A DNA stretch of 64,000 bases from Reticulitermes lucifugus (taxonomy: Eukaryota; Arthropoda; Insecta; Blattodea; Rhinotermitidae), in assembly GCA_026260175.1 (NCBI GenBank), contig JAKCWW010000268.1:4266-68265 (forward strand), read 5' to 3'. Within the stretch, counting starts at the first letter, position 1, and the number at the start of each line of letters is the position of its first letter. Below the pieces are notes generated by a model. The model was not told where the DNA came from, did not search any database, and worked only from the letters and a program-made list of their open reading frames with translations. Below, one piece after another: positions 23,501-35,904 of the stretch. Position numbers and translations under genes: made by a program.

Positions 23501-23778
23501 TGGTGTCGTAATCCAATACATGGTGTCGTAACCCAATATACGGTGTCGTAACCCAATACATGGTGTCGTAACCCAATACATGGTGTCGTAACCCAATACA
23601 TGGTGTCGTCACCCAATACATGGTGTCGTAACCCAATACATGGTGTCGTCACCCAATACATGGTGCCGTAACCCAATACATGGTGTCGTCACCCAATACA
23701 TGGTGTCATAACCCAATACATGGTGTCGTAACCCAATACATGGTGTCGTAACCCAATACATGGTGTCGTAACCCAATA
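23501..23778. repeat. 20-bp minisatellite, about 14 copies
   Basis: The unit is TGGTGTCGTAACCCAATACA, in perfect register from 23501. The main variants are a TCGTCACC form in several units, one TACGG, one TGCCG and one TCATA. A partial unit precedes the array from about 23494. On the minus strand this gives a repetitive open frame (YWVTTPCIGLRHHVLG) because 20 bp cycles the frame every 60 bp. That frame is an artefact of the array. Confidence 0.97.
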
Positions 23779-24824
23779 GCCACTGTGTCCATATTCACCG
23801 CTGTGACACCCTAAAATCGTGTACAAGTATCCAGTGTGTTCTTCGTCTAATTGTTAGATTGTTTAAAGAAATCTTGCAGGTCATAGTAAGTGCCACTCCA
23901 CCGAGAACATTTACTCAAACGGTAATACTTCTGGCTTTTAATCGGAATGATTCTGCTGCGAATCTTAGCTAGGACACAGGCCATACTGACTGGCGTGTCC
24001 GCGGTCTTCCTTAATATCTTCATCAAATGCCGGCTTCAGATTAAGTTACAACCACTTCTACATCATTGCTAATCCGTTATGTACTGTCATCCGAACATTC
24101 GTTGTCGTATTGTCTCGGTTATTCACAGCGCTATATAATAAACTTGTTTCATGCCACCTCGCTGTCGCCTAGAATTTTTAGGTTGCTACTAGATTTTTGG
24201 AAATTTTGTGCACCCGTGCTAATGTGTTATTTAGTGACATTTTAAGTAATTCTATGGGGCACCTCGTAAACTACGTGTATATACATATAAGTTACATGTA
24301 TACCTTATATAATATTGTTTATTTGTGACGGAAGTACTGCACTGGTGATGTCAGCCACCGGTGTCATTTCTCACGATGGGGCCTCGTTTCTGAATGTCTT
24401 CAGAGTCGTGTTACGTCTAGCCGTATCGATGTAAGGCAATGACTTAACAGCCACCGCTTTTCATGGCTGCAGTGGAGCTTGGTCGATATGTGGCATCGAT
24501 ATATGTGTCGCCCACCTATCAGTAACAAAATATTTCAGTCTGGGTCTTCCCATTTATTTTTGACGGTGTCATTTGAGCCTAATTAAAATTCTCTGATAAA
24601 TAGTGGTGTAACAAGTTTGAAGCCTTTGACGCGATTCACTGTTGCCGTATTAGTGTCTCGTAAATAAAACTCAAGTTTTGTGTCTCTGTGGTTTAGTCTA
24701 TGGTTGTTTGGTATTTTTAATTAATTGTATAAAGAAATTTGTGTATTGCCCTTTATTTGCTCAGCTGTCATTTTTGACGGGTTAGCACTCTAGTTTGTAA
24801 TATATATATATATATACATATACA
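23779..24824. other. anonymous stretch ending in (TA)n
   Basis: No gene seen. An AATATATATATATATATACATATA run lies at 24800-24824, directly at the left edge of the next element. Confidence 0.45.
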
Positions 24825-25142
24825 CAGTGTACTCTAGGTTATTTGGAATAGTGAAGGGGAGAGGGATGCACGGGTAATTGAGAAACATGGTTAATCCAAA
24901 ACATATATACTTTACTGGGTCACGAATAAAAAAATGTAATTTATTTATTATAGACATAATACATACATGGCTTACGCTTATTGTTTAGTCCGTGATTTTT
25001 GTTCGTATTGAGGATTTTGTTCGAGCATTCGGCACTAAATTACGTTATTTCCCACTTTGTCATTAGTCTTTAGCAACTAACGATCGTGCACGGATAATCC
25101 TGAAGCCGGATAATCCGCGCACGGAAAATAGAGAGTACGCTG
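24825..25142. mobile_element. pogo-like miniature inverted-repeat element
   Basis: The terminal repeats are CAGTGTACTCT at 24825-24835 and the reverse complement of CAGCGTACTCT at 25132-25142. TA follows directly on the right (25143-25144). On the left the flank is CA, possibly a mutated TA. The subterminal parts carry GGTTAATCC (left) and GCCGGATAATCCGCG (right). CAG-starting ends, TA targets and GGATAATCC-type motifs are typical of the pogo/Tigger branch of Tc1/mariner elements. At 318 bp it has no transposase and would be non-autonomous. Confidence 0.5.
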
Positions 25143-26446
25143 TATATGTGATGGTATAAGTTGGCATGAAATAGAGAAGAAAAGAATGTCTTTCTGTTGA
25201 AACCTGGAAGAGAAGGTGAAAGAAACGAGAGTTTATAAACCTTTGATCCATTTCAACAAAAGTTTATCAGAAATATTACGTGATTGTATACGTACTTTTC
25301 ATGTCGCTATTACAAGTGAAATATTTAAGCCTGTAACTGCATTTGTACAGTGAAGAGGAGGTATGTTCTGCGCATGTGCGTTATGTGCTTGTGTAGTTCA
25401 TTTCTACAGGAGTAAGGCTTCACATTAAGTTACCAGGGTCAACAGGACAGAAAGCAGAACCATTATCCTACCTGGAGAATGAAGTCCCTGGACGGGATAC
25501 AGTATGTAAGGTATCCAAGTGGGACATACAGAGGTAGATGATGTCACGCTAGCGAGAGGGGGATTCCCCTGTGTCCCGTAGCTCCCTGTTGTGAGCTTAC
25601 AGTATGCCAGGCCCCAAAGACAATCGAAGGCGCGTCTCATTCTTTCTGTTTCTAACCCCAACAGAGAGAGAGGATATAGGGACGCCGGAATTAGAGGCAC
25701 CAGCGTATTTCACATTATTTCACGATATTGGACGCCCGTAGCTACTGTTTGTCCCATATAACTTAGCTTCCTGCTTCTCCTTTGGGATATCAAAAGGTGG
25801 ACTGAACAAAGAATTGGTATAACACAAAACACCGTTACATAAAAACGAGAGTACGCCATGTTTTGAAAGGTTAAGTGAACGTTACTTTGTTCTGATACAC
25901 CACTACAGAATACGATGCAGTGGAGGACGTACGAAGTAACAAATGGCTGGAGAGATTTCCACAATTAGGAGCTTTGTAACTTGTGCTCTTCAATTAGCAT
26001 GTGTAGAGAGATTAAATAAAGTATGATGAGGTGATTGAGCTGATTAGAATAAGTGGCACGTTTGGAGGAGATTAAATACTTTTTGTAATACTGGTTGATC
26101 TGCCTTGAAGCAAGACCCAGGTGCAGATGGAAAAAGATTGGTCGATTAATGTGTTATTTAATTATACATTTAACAGTGAAAGTTACATAGCATAGAATGA
26201 TATGACGATTGTGGATTAGTAATGTAAAAGTCTGTGAAAAGGAGCGGCGGTGATCTATTTTAATGTACTGTCCCAGAGTATTCGAAGAGGGACACAAGAA
26301 AACCAATGTAAGCATCGGTAAAGGAAACCCAGTCTACGGGCTGACATTAAAGCCTGAAAACACTCTAATAAGGACATGAATGTTAACCACTACATTACGT
26401 GTTTAAATTGCAGTGTAAGGAAACAGAAAATATACATCTGGCAATT
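25143..26446. other. anonymous stretch, no gene seen
   Basis: A minus-strand 91-codon frame at 25425-25700 lies in a slightly GC-rich part. It has no recognisable domain. Confidence 0.4.
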
Positions 26447-26690
26447 GAATATGGAAGGGGCACGTGGCATGTTTGGGGGGAAAAAAATACACGCAAGATT
26501 TCAGTGAGGAAACCAGAAGGAAAGAGACCACTTAGATGTCCTAAAATGCGTGGAATTTCTTCGCTGGATGAGAAAAATTTTACGTTTTAAAAAGACTATG
26601 CTCTATGGAGTTCGTGAGCTAGTTAGTTCGCTAGTTAGTTAGTTAGTTAATTAGCTAGTTGGACGGTCGGTCGGTTAATTAGTTATGTTG
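26447..26690 (+). pseudogene. non-LTR retrotransposon C-terminus and 3' end (TTAG-tail family)
   Basis: The frame 26399-26590 includes WHVWGEKNTRKISVRKPEGK and RPLRCPKMR, a mutated form of the GHVARMGEKRNAYRVLVGKPEGKRPLGRP segment. A large internal piece is deleted between that and GGAATTTCTTCGC. The 3' part (GACTATGCTCTATGGAGTT) and the tail of TTAGTTAGTTAGTTAATTAG repeats up to about 26690 match the other fragments of this family in the window. Confidence 0.7.
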
Positions 26691-29050
26691 CAATTAAATG
26701 TGGATCATAAACTTAAACTCTGGATCTGACGTTAAAATACAGATATGGCAATGTATTGAAGCTCACAATTTAAATATTGTTCTCATAATTAAGGTTTGCA
26801 GCAGCAGGAGGATATTCCAGCTGGGCATTCCAAAGTACGTGATACATATTGGAAAGCATAGGAACTTGTTATTTAAAGCGTGCCTTGCTGGTCCTGTTTT
26901 ACATGAACTTGGGGTTACCTCCATAAGTGTGATTGTTGTCTGCATAAAAATTCATAGACCTACATCAGCTGCAACCCGCACATAGATATCAAACTTCCGT
27001 TCCTGTGAACTTATTATGCTGCTGGAAGGGACATCGATCCCTCAACGTCATCTGCTCGTCAACAGTGGTTTCCGTGTCTCTCTTTGCTTGTGGCATTCCA
27101 AACTTGTGAATCGCGCTTTCAACTACACTGCTTACTGCATGTCAAGTCTCTCGTTACTCTGTTGCCTGTGTCAGTAGTGTACGTATATTACTGTATGTAA
27201 CCCGCTGAATGCGGGCTGCGTACAGCGTACTGGACTTCCCAGTGCGGCGTGAAAGTTACTCACAAAACTTGTGATTCTAATATGTTCAAGTGATTCTAAA
27301 AAGTTGGTCCATAAATAAAATTAAATGTTATAATCAATTAGAAAGCGAATGTCATGTAATCGCAAATTTAAAATTATTCATGTTCCGTGCAGTAAGAAAA
27401 GCTGTTGGAATATGCACTATATGGTGACTGATGACGTAATCGATTGTAAAGAAAATTACATTGTGTCGTATGAAGTATGTAGTATGTAGAATGCAGTAGT
27501 ATGTTGAAATAAAGTGTTGTAATTACAGATTGTAAAGTAAAATATTTTTAGCTTTCGGCGAGATGAAATCTTGAGTTAAAATAGAAAAACACCAGAAAGA
27601 AAATACTCATTTTTTAAAAACTTGGTATGCAGAATTAATTTCATTAGGTAAGCATACCAGTCGGAATGCTCAACAGCTTCATAAATTTAATTGAAATGTT
27701 ATTACAAAATTTACGCCATGTCTACTGCGCTTTTTTCTCAAAGGTAAAAGATGTTACTTCCATTTGGTTACATTTAATAGTATCAAAGTACCTAACGTAA
27801 CCTGAAAAGGCGCACCACTCACAGTCATTCAAGTGTGCCTATGAGTTAAGTATGTGGAAGACTAAAATACGAAATATTTCTGAATCGTCATGAAAATAAG
27901 TGGGAAGGTAGAGAACAAACACCCTTCTGCCCACGTCATTTGACGCTGAGCCGTGCCATAGACGGTCCAAGATTTCCGTTGGCCATCTCGACACGCCGGT
28001 CTATGCCATACATAAGTCTCCCTGCGCTAACGGGTAGCATCACTGCTCTAAAGGGGCCTCACTAATCGGCCAGATTGGAATGGATTGTCCCCTCACCGAT
28101 GGTTCGGTTCAGAATTAACTTCCCCGAGCAGGCGAGGCTCCCTCCACAATGAATCAAAGCAAATAAGGAAGAAGTCTATATGCTGAGTCTCCAGAGTCCA
28201 CACATAGGCGAGACAGTTGAAAATAAGCGGTCGGACTGCAGTTGACACCAGATTCCTGACTGCTAACAGAGTGATTAGGGAACCACATTGCGGCTAAATT
28301 AAAGACTGAGAAGCTGCAAGTAAACAACGAATGAAGGAAAGATAAGCAGAGAATGAAAAGTCACTAGACGTACATATCTAGATGACGGGTTACGTGGTAC
28401 GAATTTTGCTTTTCCTTCTTTAGCCATTGTGGATTAGACACGTTGCTCTCTTCTGATTGATAATTAATTCTTGAATAATTAATATTTGGTTGGACTCCGT
28501 GGAAGGTGGATCCGTGCCTCGCAAGTCGACTACCAACCTACGATGACAGTAATACAAGAAGGTAGCAGAGAATCATGTACCGAGTGGGATCACCAATCAC
28601 AACCTGTGTTGGAGTTGTGGAAGATACAACGCACCTTCGAAGCGTGGTCATTGGTGTCAGGGGTGCTTAATATTATGTTAGTGTAAACACCAGCAGTTTT
28701 CCTGCTGGACAAGGAACTCCTTGCTTTATTTCAACCCAAGTGGGAACCGTTTTCGCCAAAGTCTGCAACGGGCTCCTATCCCGCACAAAACCATGCGCCT
28801 TACTTTAGTAGGCCCCTCCCTCCTTCCCTCCCCTATTGTCTTCTAAAGTTACGACGCCTACTTCCATCCCCATAAAACTTTGTGCATGTCTTAACGGCGT
28901 TTATAAAAATTATAATCGGTTTGTTTTCATTTTTCTGTCTCCAAGACCAAAAATGCGGAGCTTTGCACTGCTTCCCGGCTTGCCGTAGGCCAATAGCTAC
29001 TGGGACACCTTTAACCCTTCTGATATCGGAGTCTCCATAAGATGTTTTAC
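26691..29050. other. anonymous stretch, no gene seen
   Basis: A GC-richer part lies at 27915-28260 and a C-rich part at 28690-28990. I cannot identify either. No open frame of interest. Confidence 0.35.
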
Positions 29051-29054
29051 TACA

Positions 29055-29107
29055 ACAACAACAACAATAACTACTACTACTACTACTAATACCACCACCA
29101 CCACCAC
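29055..29107. repeat. compound trinucleotide microsatellite
   Basis: (ACA)n is followed by (ACT)n and then (ACC)n. Confidence 0.9.
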
Positions 29108-32100
29108 CCTCATTGCTAACACTGTACTGAAGTGGTTCCTTATGGGCTGAACAACAGTGGTTTGGTTCCCAGATCGGGCATCGCTTTCACTTAGTTATCA
29201 CGTCCCGGCCAGCTTTTGTGTCCAAACCGACTTTGATGCTGGCTCTGTCTCCTATTCATTCGCTAGAAATTAACCCCTCCACTAACAAGGGTTAGATTGC
29301 GTTAAGCTATGACTGTGCTGTCCTTGTGCATTCATGGCTTGGAGCTTAGACACAAGTCGAAGTTTACCTTTATTATTATTGTTATTATTGTTCGCCTTTT
29401 AAGAGCTAAGAATGCAGTGGAATTAAACAGACAGCATCTGGTGAAATATATCAGAGCCCTGAAACACGGCAGGCAGCAGCTCCTGATGTTAATTGCAACA
29501 ATACAACTATAGTTAAGATGCACTGCTCCCAGGCCCCAAGTCAAGTCTCCAGTTTACCGTTTAGCCGCTGATTTATACACCGTATTTCTACGTCTCTTAG
29601 GGAGAAGAGAAACCTCGTGTATTAACAAAATAAGTCTTGTTCTCTGTGAAACAAGCTCTTGCAGAAGCCATGATGGCCGCAGAGACGACGGCAGGCAGGC
29701 GTCTGCAGACAAGGAACAGCAATTAGAGACGCGTCGTTTCTCTACTTGACGCTCTGTTTCTTCTCTCCCAGGTGAGATGACGTTTTGGCCAATAATTTCA
29801 TAGCGACATTATATTTCACAACTAATATATTATTTCTTGTCTGATAAAATGTAAATCTAAGTAACTCTATGGAACACAGTAGTTCTTGAAGCTCTAGCAG
29901 TCACGTAGCTAATCACAAAATTTCTCCTTGTTAAAGAAGCCCGAAAGTTCATTAGTGTTTACATTAAGCGCAGTATTTGTTCGTATCTTGTGGTATATGA
30001 ATTCAGTTCTCATCATTACGTCCAACGTCTTTAAGGTTGTCCCATCTATGTCTAGGTCCCCGAAAAGGTCACTACACTGGCTACGCTATACCGGCTTAAA
30101 CTTATTTTTAGTTCATCAAAATTCAGGTTATTTACATATGGTTCAATATGGTTCAATATGCTTCAACACATTTTAGAGTCATCTTCTGTGGCAGGTAAAA
30201 ACATGCCTCTGTTATGAACCAAACAGTTGAGTTTTAAATTCAGTAGTCTTCCTATAGCGTTCCTATACCGATTAAATGTATTAATTTTCTCAAAAGTTTA
30301 CAAAAATATGGCATTTGACATGAAATATTGTTCACATTGTGGTCTGATAGATTTATTTGTAATACTTTTCTAAATAATTAGGACTTGAAGAAATGTAAGG
30401 CAAATATTTGGTGGCTCTGCATGGTATGAAAACTAGTGTGGATAAGTTGCCAACAACAGATTTTTTTACCTGCAATAAATGTTTATCAAGACCAATGACG
30501 TAACCTTACGTACAACTGCAAGTAACACATTTGGAAAGTACGTGTATATAAACGCCTTTTGACTTGATTTTTGTGATTGGCAAAATCGGTGTATGTAATA
30601 TACGTACATGTGTGTATGTATATAAGTGTGTATGTAGGCCTACGTATATGTGTATGCACGTATGTATGTATGTCCGTATATATGTGTATTAATTTGTTTG
30701 TATGTACTTATTGAGGATCACCGCGTATGAAAGAGCTATGCCACTGAGGTGTGTCAACATGGTAAAATATAAGTTGCAGCGTGGGGAATGTAGTTTTGAA
30801 AACATGTTCCAACATAAAGGAACTTTGATCCTAGATTAACTTCATATTTCTAAGGAAGTGGATGAGCAGCATTAACCTGTCTAAACCATTTTAGTTCTTA
30901 ATTAACACTCTGCAGAATAGTCTGTAGAGTACAGGGTCTGTAGCAAAAGATGCACTAACCTACATCCAGAGAACCAGAGGGAGAGGGGATAAACAACATC
31001 ATGCATAGGAGGACAAGCCTTGTTGCCAACACACAAAACAACTATAACGCTAAATAACTCATGTTCTGTACTGAAAAGCAACCAGCCAGCTCCGCAAGAT
31101 GCCGCCGAAATTGGAGTCGACAGTGTAATTATGTGCCTCATTTCTCTGCAAGCCTCTTGTTCGCCTTTCTCTTCACTCCCCTTTTCCTCAACCTCTCATA
31201 CTAAGTCGAGTTTCCCTTGGTAGATAATTTGAGGTCACAAGTGTGGGGCATGAATATTTAACACATCAGTAAAACGGTGGCGCCCTGACTCTCGAGGGCG
31301 ATTCTCGCAAGGTGTGTAAGGGATGAAGGGAAGAGGGTGAGGAAAAGCTTTCAATAGCAAAAGAGACGATGCCCAGTAAACCCTCCCAATGTCCTACATA
31401 CTTAACTCTTGGTTCTGAAATTGTATGAGAACAGAGGTGGTGTGCTGTGTGTCCCCCCCCCCACGCTCCAAGGGCTTCATCGGTCAGTTGTGGGTCTTTG
31501 CCCGTGTAAAAGCCAAGTGTCAGAGTGTATAAAGACAGTCCTATCGGCTGTGTGGGATTATGTAATAGCTGGGGAATAAAGGCAGACAATTTGCCTGACT
31601 ACCTCCATCAAGTTACAGTAAATTTCCCACCAACACTCAAATTTCGTCTCACTAAATATGCATGCCAATAATTTTAATAATTGTATACATTAACAATATG
31701 AATATGATTATGAGCAGGGACAGATTAATCAATGAATTGGCGTTTCATTGCATGGGTAACGGGGAAGTCGGTTCCACTGCAGAGTCAAAGTATGTCCCTT
31801 CGATGCGACACACCTACCGCCCTCATATCGCCCGGTCTGGCGCCGATGACTCCTTCCGCGGTAGAGAGGCGATCGGGGAACGCACGTTTGCGACTGGTCG
31901 ATTGTATCCAATATTTTGCGCAGATCTAGAAACATCTGAATTTATAATTTTACCTCTCTTTTATATAGACCTGGAACTTCTAACATTCTTAGGAGAGAAT
32001 GCAGACCATTTTCGTGCATGATCTGAGGAGAAGATTTGTACCTAAGAGACACGCTGTAGCAGTGAAAGAACATTCTATCTTAAGAAGACTCACAATTGAT

Positions 32101-32118
32101 ATTCTTCAATTCTTATTA
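29108..32118. other. anonymous stretch with TATG-rich simple repeat
   Basis: GTATGTATGTATGTCCG-type simple sequence lies at about 30590-30720, and a three-fold CAATATGGTT repeat at about 30136-30168. A 119-codon plus frame at 31662-32021 and a 107-codon minus frame at 31266-31589 have no recognisable domain. No gene is supported. Confidence 0.35.

Positions 32119-32158
<40 letters not shown>
32119..32158. repeat. (ATT)n microsatellite
   Basis: About 13 uninterrupted ATT units, ending TTATTATAAA. Confidence 0.97.
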
Positions 32159-32209
32159 AATAGAATTGTTGGTATATTCATGAACAAATTTTTTCATGTA
32201 ATCGTCATT

Positions 32210-32405
32210 TAATTTACATGTGTGTTGTTATTCAGGCTGTTTGTCACCTGATGTAACTTTTTCTTATTATTTCTGTTCTGCGTATTCTCTTTTGTGAATA
32301 TTCATTTTAATGTATTTAATTTATGCTTCTTTCTTCTCGCTGTAATTGGCCTTGTAGATGTTGTTTCGGTACTCTAATAGTAAAGACTTGGAATTGAATT
32401 GAAAT
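32210..32405 (+). mobile_element. 3' UTR fragment of a Jockey/CR1-type retrotransposon
   Basis: The T-rich sequence ends CTGTAATTGGCCTTGTAGATG and then AATAGTAAAGACTTGGAATTGAATTGAAATG. The same layout (TTTGTAATTGACC, then TAAATAACGAATTGAATTGC) ends the reverse-transcriptase relic at 63.2-63.5 kb. The repeated AATTGAATTG-type terminus is typical of such elements. No coding part is present. Confidence 0.55.
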
Positions 32406-32880
32406 GAATTATTCGATTTTATGAAACTTTTCATTCAAACTATAAAGCTTAATGTTAATTATTTATTCTGAGGGTTAGTTGTTTGCGTGATCTCTTTCAA
32501 GGTGGACTGAATACGTATTATTTCTGTACGGTATTTTGCAGAAAGAAGCAGTAACAGTTACTGCAGGAAATTAACCTTTGTATTCGTAACGTACTTCATT
32601 GTGTTGTTTTAACAAAGGGAACTAGTATTATTTTCTGAAAGAACAAAACAATAGGCAACATAAGACATCGACGAAAGCTGAAGGCTGTTAAACTCAGAGT
32701 CACATTTTCGCTGTTCTGTTGCGGTACCGAGCTAAGCCTACAAAGGCCGCTCACTGGATGCAGAGAATTAGAAATTTGGAGGTTTGCTTAAACCCCACTC
32801 CCTCCTCATAAGTAACTTTACGATTTCGATTTGTGTAGGCATCACCGCGCTCTGTTCACAACAATTAAATTCTGTGATTG

Positions 32881-33110
32881 GGGCCGGAAGAGCGTAGCCG
32901 GTATAGCAAGTAGCTGCGGGCTGAATGGTTCGGGGTTCGAAGTCCGATGGGTGCAAGAGATTTTTTCTTCCTCACACCCGTCTATACCGGCCCTGGGGTC
33001 CAGCCGTCCTGCTTTACAGTAGGTACTCAGGCGCTTTACAATGGGTAAAACGTCGGGTGCGGGGCGTTGACCAACCACCCAAATCTAGCGCCAAGATTAA
33101 AAATAAGTAG
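32881..33110 (+). mobile_element. tRNA-derived SINE (family D)
   Basis: The head is GGGCCGGAAGAGCGTAGCCGG, with box A around 32895-32907. Box B GGTTCGAAGTCC lies at 32934-32945. The body includes TCACACCCGTCTATACCGGC and GGGCGTTGACCAACC. It ends ATCTAGCGCCAAGATTAAAA, matching the family D copy at 15.34-15.54 kb in the opposite orientation. It lies about 30 bp from the next foldback. Confidence 0.85.
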
Positions 33111-33141
33111 AGCTATGCATCTGATATCTTCGCTCTTCTGG

Positions 33142-33279
33142 GATGTTACGCAACGTAGATTGGTAGTTAGGTACGGACGTTTTGGTACAGCCTATCGGTC
33201 CCATCTTCAAGAGTCAAGCAGTCTAAGAATAATTCCGAAACGTCGATAACTAACTACCAATCTACGCTGCGTAACATCA
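33142..33279. mobile_element. 138-bp inverted-repeat element with paired hammerhead relics
   Basis: The left arm (33142-33170) starts GATGTTACGCAACGTAGATT. The right arm (33250-33279) is its reverse complement with one mismatch, giving 29-bp repeats. Inside, the plus strand reads AATTCCGAAACGTCGAT (33231-33247). The minus strand reads TTGAAGATGGGACCGATAGG followed by GTACCAAAACGTCC (about 33213-33177). Both are decayed forms of the CTGAAGA/T/stem II/GAAACGTC motif, facing each other. A related string (GATAACTACC..GCGTAACATCA) occurs at 56009-56041. Confidence 0.65.
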
Positions 33280-35904
33280 CAAAAAAAGGGAAGATTTCAT
33301 TTACACGGCGGCGGGTGCCTGAAATCTCGTGGAGTTATACATATAATCCCTCTGTGTGCCTTCCTGACACATTACGGGGAGACCTTTCTCTAAATTCTGT
33401 GACCAAGAAGACTTTTTTCCGTGTTAGATAAAGGTACTGTTGTCGGATGTCTGATAGTGAAAGTGAAATTATCCCTGTGTCTGGGCACGATATCCGGGAA
33501 GTAATTGTAGACAGGCGTCTAGGTAAATATCCACTTATTGTAGACCACGGTGAATAATTACAGGCGTTGATGCGTATCTAGATGCACAGGTACAAACTGT
33601 GTCACTAGCCTCACTCTCTGGTTGCTTGTTCAAGAAGTACGTGTACATAAATTATATGAATATTGGTTGCGTACTGTGTCGTTCTACAGCATGGTGGCTA
33701 CGCGACTTTTATTGACTTCGTAAAAGAGACTGCTGCTTGGGGTTAGTTCCGACTACCATCCTATGAAATGCAGCTTCTGAACACGTTTCAGCAGACAAAT
33801 CAATAGACAACTTTCTAACTCTGTGTGTTCAGCACAGTGAGATGAGAATTACTCGTACACTAGCGCCATTAATTAGGATCAGATATGTTAAGTAACATTT
33901 AAAAAAATATGGCCCTACCTTTAAATTTCGGGCGTCTTATGGACTGTCATTTAGATGTGAAATGTGCAATGCGTAGTATTTTAGACACGTCTGCTGGTAG
34001 TACTCAGTCTGTTGCCAAATACCTAGAAGGGATCTATATTTATTCCCCAACACAAATTCATGGCATGATGCTTGGTTAAGCACAGGAACATTTTAGTAGT
34101 AGTAGGCATAATTCGAATTTTTACGCCTTTTTTTCTACCTTTCTTTCTTTCTTTCTGTTTTAACGTGGCAGGCCGTGGATCTGATTATTCACTTCCAAAT
34201 GATGCCGAGATCAAGAACGCTTGGAACCATGAATACTCTCCTCCATATACCTTCATAAAACAGGAATAACCTCTTTTATTTTACTTCTCGTTCTTTCTCC
34301 TTACTCTTTTCTGATTTTATTCCACTTTCCTATTCTCTTTCTTTATTCCCACTAGTTTATATTTATTTATCTTTTTTTACCGACGTGTTTGTTTCTGCCT
34401 GACATGCATTGTCATTTCATTATATTTATTTATTTATTTCGATGTCTTTTCCCTTATAACCCCAAACTGTATCTTGCTTTCACATAAGCACTGTACACAT
34501 GACACACATTATATACCTTCCACTTGTACCTGGGTAGCACAGAGACTGGAGCGTCATCAAAGTGCTGCGGGATTAAGACGAGGATTCCGCTTTTGCCACA
34601 GCGAGTAGGCAGCAAGTCTCTGTGCTGAGTTGTCATTTCTTTTCTGTAAACTCCAACACCACAGCAAAGCCTCCTAACACCTTCTGTATTCTATGCTGCA
34701 GTAAGACACTGACCACATTGCTTCACACCTCACACAAGGGAAGATTAGCAGCGACTTAGAAGCGCTGGCATTAGGACAAGAGAAGACTGCTGCTCTACAT
34801 AATACCCCAAGCTACGTGATGCAGATGCATGTGTCTGACGACGTACTTTGCTTTCCAACACCTGTTATAACAAGAACTGCTACACGCAGTCTTCTGACTG
34901 AAGTCATCAGGAGTAAATACACGTAACGTTTGTGGAGTCATTGTTTTCTGAACAAGTTCCTTAAAAAGTGTCTTTCTTTGAATTGTCTTCTTTTCAATCC
35001 CCGAAATTTCAAAATAATTTTCCTTTTATTTCTCCACATTCAACTTCTTCTATTCCAGTCCCACCTTCTGACGCCTCGTATTGTCCTTGTCCTTTACCTA
35101 ACCCATATTATCTTCCTCATCGTCATCCTTCCTATTCTCCTTCATCTTCCATTCTTTCTCTCTTTTTCTGTTCCTCTTTCTAGTGCCTCTTCAATGTCCA
35201 CACGTTTAAGATTATTTAGGAGTTCAAAATGCCAATGCCACGAGACACGAGACAGTATAGTTCGGTCAGCGAAGTGGCTGTTTACAGTCTGGATCACCTG
35301 GAATGTAGTTGCTGTATGAGCGGAATGTGTTTCTTTCCCACCAAGTCAACATAGGCTCGGTGGGTCACCTAGCATCCTAGCTAGTGACTCTCTACTCGGG
35401 TAAAAGTGGGCAGAAAGTGAAATTGACCAAGAACGATGTAGTGCAGAGATTAAGAATACGCGGAGTTTCAGTTTCACTCCCCATCATTATTGGGTACAGG
35501 AATAGCTTTACACTGAAGTTTCTTTAATACCGCAGTTTATATTTTCAGCGTTGCTGACAACGATGAGAAATATGGTATGTGTAACAGCTAGAACTAAATA
35601 TCGGGTCTATTATGTTTAAACAAGCATAAAACTAGTTCACAGTAAGTAAATAACTGCCCAGTAACTAAATTCATGAAACTTTAAAAAACATTAAATAAAA
35701 AATCCGGCAAATTTACCTCTCCAATTAGGCCTACACCCGTACCTACTTTCCTTGGATCCATATCATTGTTATCATTCTCTATAGCTGTAATAAATGCACG
35801 CTTATCTAATGTCTGTGGCCTTTCAAAAAACCTTTGGCATAAGTATTGACCTCGGATTGGTAAGGACCAGACCAGCACTTCTTTTTGTGTGACGCACGTA
35901 TAAT
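33280..35904. other. anonymous stretch; pyrimidine-rich block at 34925-35190
   Basis: T- and C-rich sequence (TCTTTCTCTCTTTTTCTGTTCC and similar, ending TTTCTAG) spans 34925-35183. A 129-codon frame through it (34930-35319) is rich in Leu, Ser and Phe because of composition. A CTTTCTTTCTTTCTTTCTG run lies at 34139-34157. No gene is supported. Confidence 0.4.

Noticed and set aside
23488-23676. Repetitive minus-strand protein frame (YWVTTPCIGLRHH...)
   Set aside because: It is the 20-bp minisatellite translated, with no sign of a gene beyond the array.
24385-24425. CTGAAGA..GAAACGAG on the minus strand, hammerhead-like
   Set aside because: Only six bases separate CTGAAGA from GAAAC, so no stem II can form, and there is no cleavage triplet in place.
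31662-32021. 119-codon plus frame
   Set aside because: No recognisable domain, overlapped by similar frames in other phases, and typical of chance in a GC-richer patch.
34835-34915. CTGATGACTTC..GAAG on the minus strand
   Set aside because: It forms a small hairpin but lacks the GAAAC core and stem III.
34930-35319. 129-codon plus frame
   Set aside because: It runs through a pyrimidine-rich tract that suppresses stop codons, and the Leu/Phe/Ser-rich product is compositional.
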